From: AG41 sp036522815
Lineage (GTDB): Bacteria > Gemmatimonadota > Gemmatimonadetes > Gemmatimonadales > GWC2-71-9
Direction of reading: 5' to 3'
DNA: 64,000 nt
Assembly (NCBI GenBank): GCA_036522815.1
Contig: DATDFC010000041.1
Span: 7,033 to 71,032, forward strand
This document shows, in pieces, positions 33,129-41,983 of this stretch; positions within the stretch are counted from its first letter, which is position 1, and every line of letters begins with the position of its first letter. The position numbers and the translations under genes are program-made. The notes below the pieces were generated by a model. It saw only the letters and a list, made by a program, of their open reading frames with translations. It made no database searches and had not been told where the DNA came from.

Positions 33129-34648
33129 CCGCGCTGCTCGAGATTCGCGACGTCGCCAAGCGATTCGGGGCGACCACGGCGCTCGACGGCGTGGATCTCA
33201 CCCTCTCCGCGGGCGAGGTGCACGCCGTGATCGGGGAAAACGGCGCGGGCAAGAGCACCCTCATGAACATCCTCGCCGGCGCCGTCCGGCCCGATCGCGG
33301 CGCGATGCACGTCGACGGCCGGCCGTACGCGCCGGCCGGTCCCAGGGACGCGCGCCACCGTGGCGTCGCGCTCATTCACCAGGAGCTGTGCCTCTGTCCG
33401 CACTTGAGCGCGGCGGAAAACATGCTGCTCGGTCTCGAGCCCGCCCGGGGCGGCGGCTGGGTGGACCGGGATGCGGCGCGGCGCCGCACCGTCGCGCTGC
33501 TCGAGCAGTTCGGGCGTTCCGGGCTCCATCCCGACGCCCGCGTGGGCGACCTGCCGCTGGCGGCGCAGCAGGTGGTGGAGATCTGCCGCGCCCTCGCGGC
33601 CGACGCGCGCATCGTCCTGATGGACGAGCCGACCAGCAGCCTGCAGCGCGAGGACGTGGAACGCCTGTTCGCCCTGATCCGGCAACTCGCGGCGCGCGGC
33701 ATTGCGATCGTGTATATCAGCCATTTCCTGGAAGAAGTGCGCGAGATCGCGGGCCGCTACACCGTGCTGCGCGATGGCCGCAGCGTGGCCAGCGGCAGCA
33801 TCACGGAGACGAGCAACGATCAGCTGATCGCGCACATGGTCGGGCGCGCGGCCCCGTTCCCCCTCTCCGGAACGGAGAGGGGGACAGGGGGTGAGGGCCA
33901 GGGCAACGTGATCCTCGCGGTGCACGATGTCGCCGCGCCGCCGGTCCTCAAGCACGCCAGCTTCGAGCTCTGCCGCGGCGAAGTGCTCGGCATCGCCGGG
34001 CTGATGGGCTCCGGGCGCAGCGAGCTGATACGGGCGCTGTTCGGGCTCGAGCCCCGGGCCTCGGGGCGGATCGCCCTCGCAGGGCGGCCGCTCGCTGTGT
34101 CCGGGGCGCGGCCCTCCCGGCGCCTGGCCCAGGGGTTCGGGTACCTGAGTGAGGACCGCCGCAGGGAGGGCCTTGCTCTTACCCTATCCGTCGCGGACAA
34201 CCTCACGGCGACGCGCTTCTCCGCCTGTTCGCCCGGGTGGGGATGGCTCGACCTCGACCGGCAGCGAGCGGCTGCCACGCGCTGGATCGACGCGCTGCAC
34301 ATTCGCGCGGCCGCGCCCACTCAGCCGGTGCGCGCGCTCTCCGGCGGGAACCAGCAGAAGGTGGCGGTCGGCCGGCTGCTGCATCAGGACGCCGACGTCC
34401 TGCTGCTCGACGAGCCCACGCGAGGCATCGACGTCGGGAGCAGGGCCCAGATCTACGAGGCCATCGCGCGTTCGGCCGGGGAGGGCAAGGCGGTGCTGCT
34501 AGTGAGCTCGTATCTGCCGGAGCTGTTCGAGCTGTGCGATCGGCTGGCGGTGATGAGCCGCGGGCGGCTCTCCCCCGCCCGCCCGATCGGACAGTGGACC
34601 CCGGAGACGGTGCTGGCCACGGCGATCGGGGGGGCGAGCGAGACGTAG
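33125..34648 (+). CDS. Sugar ABC transporter ATP-binding protein with two ABC modules (RbsA-like)
   Basis: This 507-residue protein has two ATP-binding modules. In the first, Walker A is GENGAGKST with Lys43, the signature region is LPLAAQQVVEICRAL, and Walker B is IVLMDEPTSSL. In the second (from about 262), Walker A is degenerate (GLMGSGRSE), the signature is LSGGNQQKVAVGRLL and Walker B is VLLLDEPTRGID. This asymmetry is normal for RbsA/MglA/XylG proteins. Oddity: the inter-module linker (about 245-258, LSGTERGTGGEGQGN) is encoded by repeat F inserted in frame. It is last in the operon, pairing with the binding protein just upstream and the distant RbsC-like permease. Confidence 0.94.
   Translation: MTALLEIRDVAKRFGATTALDGVDLTLSAGEVHAVIGENGAGKSTLMNILAGAVRPDRGAMHVDGRPYAPAGPRDARHRGVALIHQELCLCPHLSAAENMLLGLEPARGGGWVDRDAARRRTVALLEQFGRSGLHPDARVGDLPLAAQQVVEICRALAADARIVLMDEPTSSLQREDVERLFALIRQLAARGIAIVYISHFLEEVREIAGRYTVLRDGRSVASGSITETSNDQLIAHMVGRAAPFPLSGTERGTGGEGQGNVILAVHDVAAPPVLKHASFELCRGEVLGIAGLMGSGRSELIRALFGLEPRASGRIALAGRPLAVSGARPSRRLAQGFGYLSEDRRREGLALTLSVADNLTATRFSACSPGWGWLDLDRQRAAATRWIDALHIRAAAPTQPVRALSGGNQQKVAVGRLLHQDADVLLLDEPTRGIDVGSRAQIYEAIARSAGEGKAVLLVSSYLPELFELCDRLAVMSRGRLSPARPIGQWTPETVLATAIGGASET
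33858..33897. repeat. Short-word repeat family F, copy 1, in frame inside the ABC ATPase gene
   Basis: A perfect 12-bp hairpin (arms TCCCCCTCTCCG at 33858-33869 and CGGAGAGGGGGA at 33873-33884, loop GAA) is followed by CAGGGGGTGAGG. Its 40 bases are translated within the linker between the two ATPase modules. The same words recur in many copies at 62302-62490. Confidence 0.75.
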
Positions 34649-34723
34649 TAGCACCCGGCGCTGTGGCGTTGTCGCAACATGTAAGTCCGGTTCATCCCTC
34701 AAGGGTTTTTCTCTGAGACTCGC

Positions 34724-34740
34724 GGCCGCGCCGCGCGGCC
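34724..34740. promoter_or_regulatory. GGCCGCG/CGCGGCC hairpin in the susC3 leader
   Basis: Perfect 7-bp arms with a three-base loop lie about 37 bases upstream of the SusC3 ATG, in the 128-base gap after the ABC ATPase gene. The same gap contains a GTTG-N3-CAAC palindrome (34668-34678) and a weak CCCT-CA-AGGG stem followed by five T (34696-34710). The gap therefore plausibly ends the fucose operon and starts the next one. Roles are inferred from position only. Confidence 0.35.
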
Positions 34741-34776
34741 GTCTCGCCGCTTGCACCCTATTCTCGGGAGCGCAGC

Positions 34777-37700
34777 ATGCGCGCCATCGCACGTCCAGTC
34801 GCAGTGCTCGTCGCCACGCTGGTGGGGCTGCTGGCAGCCCCAGGCAGCGCCGCCGCCCAAGCCGCGGGCTCCATCCGAGGACGCGTCGTCTCCAAAGCCG
34901 ATCAGCGTCCCATCGCGGATGCCCGCGTGTTCGTGGCGGGGACCAACCGATCGGTTATCACCAACCAGGGCGGTGAATACACCGTTTCGGACGTGGCCGC
35001 GGGCACCTATCAGCTGCGGGCGCGGGTCATCGGCTACGGCGAACAGAGCGATACGGTCACGGTAACCGCGGGGGGCGCAGCGACCGCGGACTTCGCGCTC
35101 GAGGCGAAGGCGTTGGAGCTGGACGCGACAGTGGTCACCGCCCTGGGGGTCGAGCAGTCGAAGCGCGGGACGCCATACGCCATCAGCGGAGTGAGCCCTT
35201 CGGACCTGACGAAGGCCAGTCCGTCCACGGTGCCGGCCGCCCTGTACGGCGAGGTCCCCGGCCTCAAGATCCAGCAGAACAGCTCGGGGCCGACCGGGGG
35301 CACCAATCTCACCATCCGTGGCATCAAGTCCATCACCGGGAGCAACCGCCCGCTGATCGTGGTGGACGGCATCCCGATCCGGGACGACAACTCCGGCTAC
35401 AGCGACGTGGGGTGGGTGTACGACCGCGACCTGGGCACCGGGATCAACGACATCAACGCGAACGACGTCGCGTCGCTGACCGTGTTGAAGGGCGCGGGCG
35501 CGGCGGCGCTGTATGGATCGCAGGCGGCGAACGGCGTCATCCTGATCACGACCAAGCGGGGCTCGAAGCATGACGGCATGGGCGTGGAGTTCAGCTCCTC
35601 GTCGCTGTTCGACCACGTCGCCTTCCTGCCCCAGTTTCAGAACGAGTTCGGCGGTGGCATCCTCGATCTGATCCTGCAAAACCGGCCGAACAACGGGGAG
35701 TTCATCTACGACTCGGCGACCAAGACACCGTACGTGGCGTACGGCGGCGGGATCGGGGCGGCGCACAGCTGGGGTCCGGCGATGAAGGGCCAGATGGTCA
35801 TGTGGTGGGACGGGCAGATGCGCCCGTTCTCGCCGCAACCGGACAACTACCGGGATCTCTATCAGGCGGGACAGACCCTCGAGAACAGTGTGACGTTCTC
35901 GAACGCCACCGACCGGAGTCGCTATCGTCTCGGCTTCACGCGCGGGGACTGGACCGGAACGTTCCCCGGGGCCCGGCAGACGCGCAACACGGTGAGCCTC
36001 ACCGGTGACATGCAGCTGTCGGACAAGTTGCGCGCCGACGTGAGTCTCAACTATTTCGACCGCACGCTGACCAATCCCCCTCCCCGGGTGTACGTCGCCT
36101 TTTCGTTCCCGCGCTCGCTCAAGACCGACCTGTTGAGGCAAGACTACGAGACGCCGGCTGGCTATCTGACGACGCAGCAGGTCTACCCGCGGCTCCACCC
36201 CAGCGAGGCCGACATGATGCGGCAGGTCTTCTGGACGGGCCTCGCGGATCAATACGTGTCGGGGCAGGATCGGCTCGTCGGATCGCTCAGGCTCAACTAC
36301 GCCCTGGCGGACTGGCTCAACCTGCGGCTGGAGGGCGGGACCGACTACACCGACAACACGCTCGAGAACGACCAACGCACGACGCAGCCGGCGAGCGCGG
36401 GACCGTCGGGTGGGTACGAGGTGCGGCGGCGCCAGGACCGGGTGCTCTACGGCGAAGTCCTGCTGAGCGGCCAGCGTGCCTTGACGACGTCGCTCGGCCT
36501 GAAGCTTCAGGTCGGTGCCTCGACCCTGCGAAATCGCACCGGCGAAACGGCGGCGTGGACCAACGGCGGGCTCGTAACCGAGAACTGGTTCAGCCTCAAC
36601 AACTCGGCGAGTACGCCGGGCCAGTACGCGGGGCGCGGCGAAGACCGCACCGACGGCGTGTTCGGCGAGGCGATGCTGTCCTACCGGGACTACCTCTACC
36701 TGACCGCGACGGGCCGCAACGACTGGACCTCCACGCTTCCCCCCGCGAGCAACTCCTACTTCTATCCGTCGGTGGGGGCCAGCTTCGTGTTCAGCGACGT
36801 CGTGAGACTGCCGCGCGAGGTCTCCTCGGGGAAGCTTCGCCTGAACTGGGCGGAGGTGGGTCGCGGCGCCCCGCGCTACCTGGCCAACAACGTTTACAAC
36901 TTCGCCACCTGGGACGGCGGCGTTACCCTCAACAGCTTTTCGACCACCGTGCCACCGCTCGCGTTGAAGCCCGAGCGCAAGTTCGAGACCGAAGCCGGGC
37001 TCGAGCTGGGCCTGTTCGACGAGAAGTGGCACGTCGATGCGTCGTTCTATCACCAGCGCAACGTCGACCAGATCATCCCGCTCGCGATCGCCGCCAGCTC
37101 CGGAGCGACCAACATCGTCGTCAACGCGGGCCTGATGACCAACACCGGCCAGGAGCTGCATCTCTCGGGCTCCCCGATCCGCACGCCGGATTTCGAGTGG
37201 AGCACCACCCTCAACTTTTCCAGAAACCGGAACGAGGTGCGGAGCCTGGCGGCCGGACTGCAGACGCTGGTGCTGCAGAACTTCGAGGACAACCTCTACA
37301 TCGAGGCGCGGCCCGGCCATCCGTTCGGGGAGATTTACGGCTACGACTTCCGGCGCGCGCCGGATGGCCAGAAGATCGTGGACCAGAATGGGTTCTACGC
37401 CAAGAGCGATACCCTGAGCCTGGTGGGCAATATCATGCCGAACTGGCTCGGCGGGCTGGGGAACACGTTCCGCTACAAGAGCGTCGCCCTGTCGCTCACG
37501 CTCGACGTGCGCATGGGCGGGCAGTACGCGAGCATGTTCGACTATTACTCCCTCTCCACCGGAAGGGCCATGGAAACGCTGTTCGGACGCGACCAGGCCC
37601 ACGGCGGTCTGCCCTACTACATCGACGCGTCGGGGAATTACGTCCAGCTCGCGAGTCACGATGCCGTCGCCCCGAACGGCTCCATCGTCTATCACGACGG

Positions 37701-38103
37701 CATCATCCTGCATGGGGTGCGCGAGACGTTCGACGGGAGCGGCAACGTCACGGGCTACGTGCCGAACGACAAGCTGGTGCCGGAGTGGCTGTACTACGAA
37801 ACGAACTTCGACTGGAAGGCTCAGGGCATTTACCCGCAGATCGTGTACAACAACAACTACATCAAGCTGCGCGAGCTGGCGCTCAGCTTCGACCTGCCCG
37901 CGGCGTGGACCCGACACATCCCCGCCCGCAATCTGCGGTTCTCGCTGATCGGGCGGAACCTGTTCTATCTCTATAAGACCCTTCACAACGTGGATCCCGA
38001 ATCGGCCACGTCCACCGTCGATTATCGCCAGGGGCTGAACGACTACATCGGATACCACCCGACCACGCGGAGCCTCGGGTTCAAGATCACGGGCTCGTTC
38101 TGA
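34777..38103 (+). CDS. SusC/RagA-family TonB-dependent outer-membrane transporter (SusC3)
   Basis: This 1108-residue protein has a signal peptide (about 1-28, ending AAAQ), a carboxypeptidase-regulatory-like domain (about 31-107) and a plug (about 115-265). The plug has a divergent entry VVTALGVEQSKRGTPYAISG, then GEVPGLKIQQNSSGP, PLIVVDGIPI and GAGAAALYGSQAANGVILITTKRG. A large beta-barrel follows. The G-A-G-A-A-A-L-Y-G-S motif places it in a different SusC subgroup from SusC1/SusC2 (which have DASATAVYGSRG-type motifs), so a different ligand class is likely. No STN domain is present. It is partnered with SusD3, which begins 11 bases later. Confidence 0.95.
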   Translation: MRAIARPVAVLVATLVGLLAAPGSAAAQAAGSIRGRVVSKADQRPIADARVFVAGTNRSVITNQGGEYTVSDVAAGTYQLRARVIGYGEQSDTVTVTAGGAATADFALEAKALELDATVVTALGVEQSKRGTPYAISGVSPSDLTKASPSTVPAALYGEVPGLKIQQNSSGPTGGTNLTIRGIKSITGSNRPLIVVDGIPIRDDNSGYSDVGWVYDRDLGTGINDINANDVASLTVLKGAGAAALYGSQAANGVILITTKRGSKHDGMGVEFSSSSLFDHVAFLPQFQNEFGGGILDLILQNRPNNGEFIYDSATKTPYVAYGGGIGAAHSWGPAMKGQMVMWWDGQMRPFSPQPDNYRDLYQAGQTLENSVTFSNATDRSRYRLGFTRGDWTGTFPGARQTRNTVSLTGDMQLSDKLRADVSLNYFDRTLTNPPPRVYVAFSFPRSLKTDLLRQDYETPAGYLTTQQVYPRLHPSEADMMRQVFWTGLADQYVSGQDRLVGSLRLNYALADWLNLRLEGGTDYTDNTLENDQRTTQPASAGPSGGYEVRRRQDRVLYGEVLLSGQRALTTSLGLKLQVGASTLRNRTGETAAWTNGGLVTENWFSLNNSASTPGQYAGRGEDRTDGVFGEAMLSYRDYLYLTATGRNDWTSTLPPASNSYFYPSVGASFVFSDVVRLPREVSSGKLRLNWAEVGRGAPRYLANNVYNFATWDGGVTLNSFSTTVPPLALKPERKFETEAGLELGLFDEKWHVDASFYHQRNVDQIIPLAIAASSGATNIVVNAGLMTNTGQELHLSGSPIRTPDFEWSTTLNFSRNRNEVRSLAAGLQTLVLQNFEDNLYIEARPGHPFGEIYGYDFRRAPDGQKIVDQNGFYAKSDTLSLVGNIMPNWLGGLGNTFRYKSVALSLTLDVRMGGQYASMFDYYSLSTGRAMETLFGRDQAHGGLPYYIDASGNYVQLASHDAVAPNGSIVYHDGIILHGVRETFDGSGNVTGYVPNDKLVPEWLYYETNFDWKAQGIYPQIVYNNNYIKLRELALSFDLPAAWTRHIPARNLRFSLIGRNLFYLYKTLHNVDPESATSTVDYRQGLNDYIGYHPTTRSLGFKITGSF

Positions 38104-38114
38104 GCGAGGACGCC

Positions 38115-39662
38115 ATGACACACGCCATGAAGAGATGCGCTCGTTGGCTCGCGCTGCTGATCGTGCCCGCGACCACCGCGTGCCATGATGCCTACGATTC
38201 CCTGTTCCTCGACCCGGACCGCTCCACCACGGCCCGGATCGAATACCTGTTCACGCAAGAGTTGATCAACGCGGACTTCCCGATCCACTACGGGGAATGG
38301 TACTGGCAGGTCTACGAGAACGTCGCCGCCTGGGCGCAAGTCTCCGGCACGGTCAACGACGTGCACATGATGCAGCCCGTCAGCGACCAATGGCAGAACA
38401 CCTGGACGGACTACTACACCAAGGCCGCCATGGACGTGCGGGAGATTCGGGTCATCTACGACCGGCTGCCGGCGGACCAGAAGGCGAGCTATGAGGTGTA
38501 CCTCCACCTCGGCAAGATCGTGAACGCCTTCACGACGGCACGCACCACGGATTTGTGGGGCGACATCCCCTACTCCGAAGCGTTCACCGCCCGGCAGACG
38601 GTCGGCGAGAACCTGTTCCCGAAGTTCGACACGCAGCAATCGGTGTACGACGCCATCCTGCAGGACCTGAAAGACGCGTCGGACAGCCTGCGCAGCCTGA
38701 GCGTGGTCCACCCTGCCCTTGCGGCGCAGGACCTCCTGCTCAAGGGCGACCTGATGGGCTGGCGCCGCTTCGCCAACTCGCTGCGGTTGCGCCTGGCGAT
38801 GCGGCTGTCGGAGGTCGCCGCCACCCAGGCCCGGGCGATCGTACAGGAGATCCTGACCGACCCAACCACCTACCCCTTGGTCGAGACCAACGCGCAGAAC
38901 GTCGCCTGGTACATGGACCCGTCGTGGATCTACGACCACAACTCCCTCGGGAACCGCAGCCGGGCGACCAGCGAGCGTCCCAACAAAGCGTGGGCCCCGA
39001 AGGTGATGCTCGATATGATGGTCGCGGACACGGACCCCCGCCTCCCGATCCTGTTCGACCCGGTGCTCGACACCGTCGTGCGCTACGCGGGCCTGCCGTC
39101 GTCGCCGAAGGATCAACAACCGCCCGTCGACCGGACGCGTTACTCCCGGCTCGACTCGCTCATGTTCAGTCACAACGACAACTTCCCGGGCTGGGTGATG
39201 ACGGCCGCCGAAGTGCAATTCCTCAAGTCGGAGGCGTACATGCGGGGGTGGGCGACGGGGGACGCGCAGGCCGCGTACGAGAGCGCGCTCGACCTCTCGG
39301 TAGCGATGTACTACGATACCTACAACCGCAACAGCGCCGTCACCCCAAAGATCCCGCTCCCGTCGGCGGCGGTGATGAGCGCGTTCAAAGCTCGCCTCGG
39401 CGTCGCCTACGACGGCACGCTCCAGCGCATCGCGACGCAGAAATGGCTCCACCTCGGGATCGTGCAGCCGTACGAGGCATGGGCGGAGCTGCGGCGCACG
39501 GACTTCCCCGTATTGCCGCCGGATAGCCTCGGCGGCAGACTGCTGGAGCGGACGGCACGTGTCGTCTACCCTTCCACGGAGATCACGAACAACAGCCAGA
39601 GCTACGCGGCCGTGCGCGCGAAAGACACGCCCACGACCCGCGTCTGGTGGGACGTCAAATGA
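38115..39662 (+). CDS. SusD-like outer-membrane lipoprotein (SusD3)
   Basis: This 515-residue protein belongs to the SusD-like subgroup found with SusC3-type barrels. A short N-terminal hydrophobic segment ends in TTAC, a plausible lipobox. It has a tetratricopeptide-like helical scaffold, with SYEVYLHLGKIVNAF, TTDLWGDIPYSEAF, the YDAILQDLKDAS segment, RRFANSLRLRLAMRLS, and a late MTAAEVQFLKSEAYMRGW. ATG 38115 is preceded by GAGGA; ATG 38127 is an alternative. The stop overlaps the next ATG (ATGA), so the transporter pair is co-translated with the GMC dehydrogenase genes that follow. Confidence 0.92.
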   Translation: MTHAMKRCARWLALLIVPATTACHDAYDSLFLDPDRSTTARIEYLFTQELINADFPIHYGEWYWQVYENVAAWAQVSGTVNDVHMMQPVSDQWQNTWTDYYTKAAMDVREIRVIYDRLPADQKASYEVYLHLGKIVNAFTTARTTDLWGDIPYSEAFTARQTVGENLFPKFDTQQSVYDAILQDLKDASDSLRSLSVVHPALAAQDLLLKGDLMGWRRFANSLRLRLAMRLSEVAATQARAIVQEILTDPTTYPLVETNAQNVAWYMDPSWIYDHNSLGNRSRATSERPNKAWAPKVMLDMMVADTDPRLPILFDPVLDTVVRYAGLPSSPKDQQPPVDRTRYSRLDSLMFSHNDNFPGWVMTAAEVQFLKSEAYMRGWATGDAQAAYESALDLSVAMYYDTYNRNSAVTPKIPLPSAAVMSAFKARLGVAYDGTLQRIATQKWLHLGIVQPYEAWAELRRTDFPVLPPDSLGGRLLERTARVVYPSTEITNNSQSYAAVRAKDTPTTRVWWDVK

Positions 39663-40276
39663 GCGAGCACATGGAGCACGACGACCTGATCACCCGCCGC
39701 GCCGCCCTGGGCCGCGTCGCGATCCTCCTGGGCGGCGCCATCTCCGCCCCCACGCTGGCGGGCGCGCTCGACGCGGCGACCCGGCGCGCCTGGACCGCGC
39801 CGCCGCAGGATTGGGCGCCGCGCACGCTCACCGCCGGCCAGCTCGAGCTCGTCGCCGTGATGGCCGACCACATCATCCCCCAGACCGATACGCCCGGCGC
39901 CCGCGCGGCGGGCGTGCAGCGCTTCGTGGACACGCTGCTCAGCGATCACTATCCCGCCCCCGAGCGCGATCGCTTCCTGGCGGGCCTGGCGGACGTCGAC
40001 GCGCGGACCCGGGCCCGGCACGGCAAGGCATTCGTCGACTGCACGCCAGAGCAACAGGTGGCCCTGCTCACCGAGCTGGACGAGGCGGCGTATCCCGTGG
40101 CAGCGAGCGACGCTCCACGCCCACGCGAGGCCGGGTTCTTCCACCGCATGAAGGAGCTGACCCTGGTCGGCTATTACACGTCGCAAATCGGCGCCACCCA
40201 GGAGCTGCACCCGTCACCGTTCGGCGCGTATCGCGGCGACATCCCCTACGCATCGGTCGGGAGGGCCTGGTCATGA
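39659..40276 (+). CDS. Gluconate 2-dehydrogenase small subunit (subunit 3) family protein, exported
   Basis: This 205-residue protein has an N-terminal twin-arginine motif (TRRAALGRVAILLGGA), indicating Tat export, followed by the gluconate_2-dh3 domain. The domain shows LTAGQLELVAVMADHIIPQTDTPGARAAGVQRFVD and a late MKELTLVGYYTSQIGATQEL, both typical of the family. This small subunit accompanies an FAD-containing GMC subunit in membrane-bound sugar or polyol dehydrogenases of the periplasm. The GMC subunit follows with an ATGA overlap. A cytochrome c subunit, usual in the three-part enzyme, is not present here. Confidence 0.9.
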   Translation: MSEHMEHDDLITRRAALGRVAILLGGAISAPTLAGALDAATRRAWTAPPQDWAPRTLTAGQLELVAVMADHIIPQTDTPGARAAGVQRFVDTLLSDHYPAPERDRFLAGLADVDARTRARHGKAFVDCTPEQQVALLTELDEAAYPVAASDAPRPREAGFFHRMKELTLVGYYTSQIGATQELHPSPFGAYRGDIPYASVGRAWS

Positions 40277-41976
40277 TCGCCTACGATGCCATCGTGGTCG
40301 GGTCCGGGATCACCGGCGGCTGGGCGGCGAAGGAGCTCACCGAGAAGGGTCTGCGCACGCTGATGATCGAGCGCGGGCGCGAGGTGGTGCACCGCAAGGA
40401 CTACATCACGGAGCACAAGCCGAGCTGGGAGCTGCCGCTGCGCGACGCGCGCCTCTCCGTGGGGACTAAAGGCGCCGAGGAATACCCGATCCAGGCGCGC
40501 ACCGGCCAGTTCCGCGAGTCGAACAAACACTTCTTCATCAAGGACCAGAAGAACCCCTACATCGAGGAGCAGCCGTTCACCTGGATCCAGGGCGACCAGG
40601 TGGGCGGCAAGTCGCTGATCTGGGGGCGCCAGGTGTACCGCTGGAGCGACCTCGATTTCGAGGCGAATCTGAAAGACGGGCACGGCGTCGACTGGCCGAT
40701 CCGCTACGCCGACTTGGCGCCCTGGTACAGCTACGTGGAGCGCTTCATTGGGGTGAGCGGCGAGAAGCTGGGCCTGCCCCAGCTCCCCGACGGCGAGTTC
40801 CAGCCCCCGATGGAGATGAACGCCGGCGAGAAGCTCGTGAAGGCGGGCATCGAGAAGGCGTTTCCCGGTCGGCACGTGACCATCGGACGGGTGGCGATCC
40901 TCACGCAGCCGTTGAACGGGCGGCTGCCGTGCCACTTCTGCGGCCCGTGCGAGCGCGGCTGCTCGACCGGCTCGTACTTCTCGACCCAGGCGTCCACGCT
41001 GCCGGCGGCGCGCGCCACCGGAAAGCTCACGGTGCTGCCAAACAGCGTCGTCCACTCGGTGATCTACGACGCGGGCAAGAATCGTGTGACTGGGGTGCGC
41101 GTCGTGGACGCCGAGACGAAGCAGACGCGAGAATACCAGGCGCGCATCGTGTTTCTCTGCGCCTCCACGCTCGGCACCACGCGCCTGCTCTTGAACTCCA
41201 CCTCGCCGCGCTTCCCCACCGGCCTCGCCAACTCGAGCGGCGTGCTGGGCCACTATCTGATGGACCATCACTTCCTGGCGGGTGCGAGTGGGAGCATCGA
41301 GGGACTGCTCGACCACTACTACGAGGGCAATCGGCCCAACGGCATTTACGTCCCCCGGTTCCGCAACCTGGGCGACGACGCCTCGCGCCGCGACTACGTG
41401 CGGGGCTTCGGCTACCAGGGCGGCGCGGGACGGCAGGGGTGGGGGCGCGGCGGCGGCGAGCGTGGGTTCGGCGTGGAGCTGAAACGCAAGCTGCACGATC
41501 CCGGCGCGTGGTCGATGGGGATGACCGGGTTCGGGGAGTGCCTGCCGCGCGCGGACAATTACGTGGAGCTCGCCGACAAGACCGACGACTTCGGCATTCC
41601 CCTTCTCAAGATCCACTGCACCTGGGGCGACAACGAGCTGGCGATGCGCAAGGACATGGCCGCGTCCGCCGCGGAAATGCTCGAGGCGGCGGGCTGCAAG
41701 AACGTGCGGACCTACGATGCCTACCGCGGCGGCGGGCAGCTCGGCGCCGAGCCCGGGTTCGCGATCCACGAGATGGGCACGGCCCGCATGGGCCGAGACC
41801 CCAAGACCTCGGTGCTGAACGGCTACAACCAGGCGCACGACGTGCCCAACCTGTTCGTGACCGACGGAGCGTGCATGGCCAGCACGTCGTGCGTGAATCC
41901 ATCGATCACCTACATGGCCTTGACCGCGCGCGCCTGCGACCACGCGGTGGAGGAGCTGAAGCGCGGCAACCTGTAG
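40273..41976 (+). CDS. GMC-family FAD-dependent oxidoreductase (gluconate/sugar dehydrogenase large subunit)
   Basis: This 567-residue flavoprotein has an N-terminal FAD-binding fold (AIVVGSGITGGWAAKEL, about 6-22) and GGKSLIWGRQVYRWSDLDF. Its four-cysteine cluster CHFCGPCERGC (about 217-227) is typical of the membrane-associated GMC group. A C-terminal active-site block has HEMGTARMGRDP and NLFVTDGACMASTSCVNPSITYMALTARACDH. It lacks its own signal peptide and is presumably carried out by the Tat-tagged small subunit. It should oxidise a sugar, sugar acid or polyol in the periplasm and pass electrons to the respiratory chain. Coupling to SusC3/SusD3 suggests oxidation of an imported glycan or its monomer. 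Confidence 0.92.
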   Translation: MIAYDAIVVGSGITGGWAAKELTEKGLRTLMIERGREVVHRKDYITEHKPSWELPLRDARLSVGTKGAEEYPIQARTGQFRESNKHFFIKDQKNPYIEEQPFTWIQGDQVGGKSLIWGRQVYRWSDLDFEANLKDGHGVDWPIRYADLAPWYSYVERFIGVSGEKLGLPQLPDGEFQPPMEMNAGEKLVKAGIEKAFPGRHVTIGRVAILTQPLNGRLPCHFCGPCERGCSTGSYFSTQASTLPAARATGKLTVLPNSVVHSVIYDAGKNRVTGVRVVDAETKQTREYQARIVFLCASTLGTTRLLLNSTSPRFPTGLANSSGVLGHYLMDHHFLAGASGSIEGLLDHYYEGNRPNGIYVPRFRNLGDDASRRDYVRGFGYQGGAGRQGWGRGGGERGFGVELKRKLHDPGAWSMGMTGFGECLPRADNYVELADKTDDFGIPLLKIHCTWGDNELAMRKDMAASAAEMLEAAGCKNVRTYDAYRGGGQLGAEPGFAIHEMGTARMGRDPKTSVLNGYNQAHDVPNLFVTDGACMASTSCVNPSITYMALTARACDHAVEELKRGNL

Positions 41977-41983
41977 CGGCCGC

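Noticed and set aside
34696..34710. CCCT-CA-AGGG followed by five T as a strong terminator for the fucose operon
   Set aside because: A four-base stem is too weak to support a separate terminator call; mentioned only with the susC3 leader.
34699..38121. Very long open frame (about 1140 codons) on the - strand across the whole susC3 gene
   Set aside because: Its product is rich in Arg, Val, Gln and His with no domain, while the + strand is a complete SusC protein; the frame is an antisense shadow caused by high GC content.
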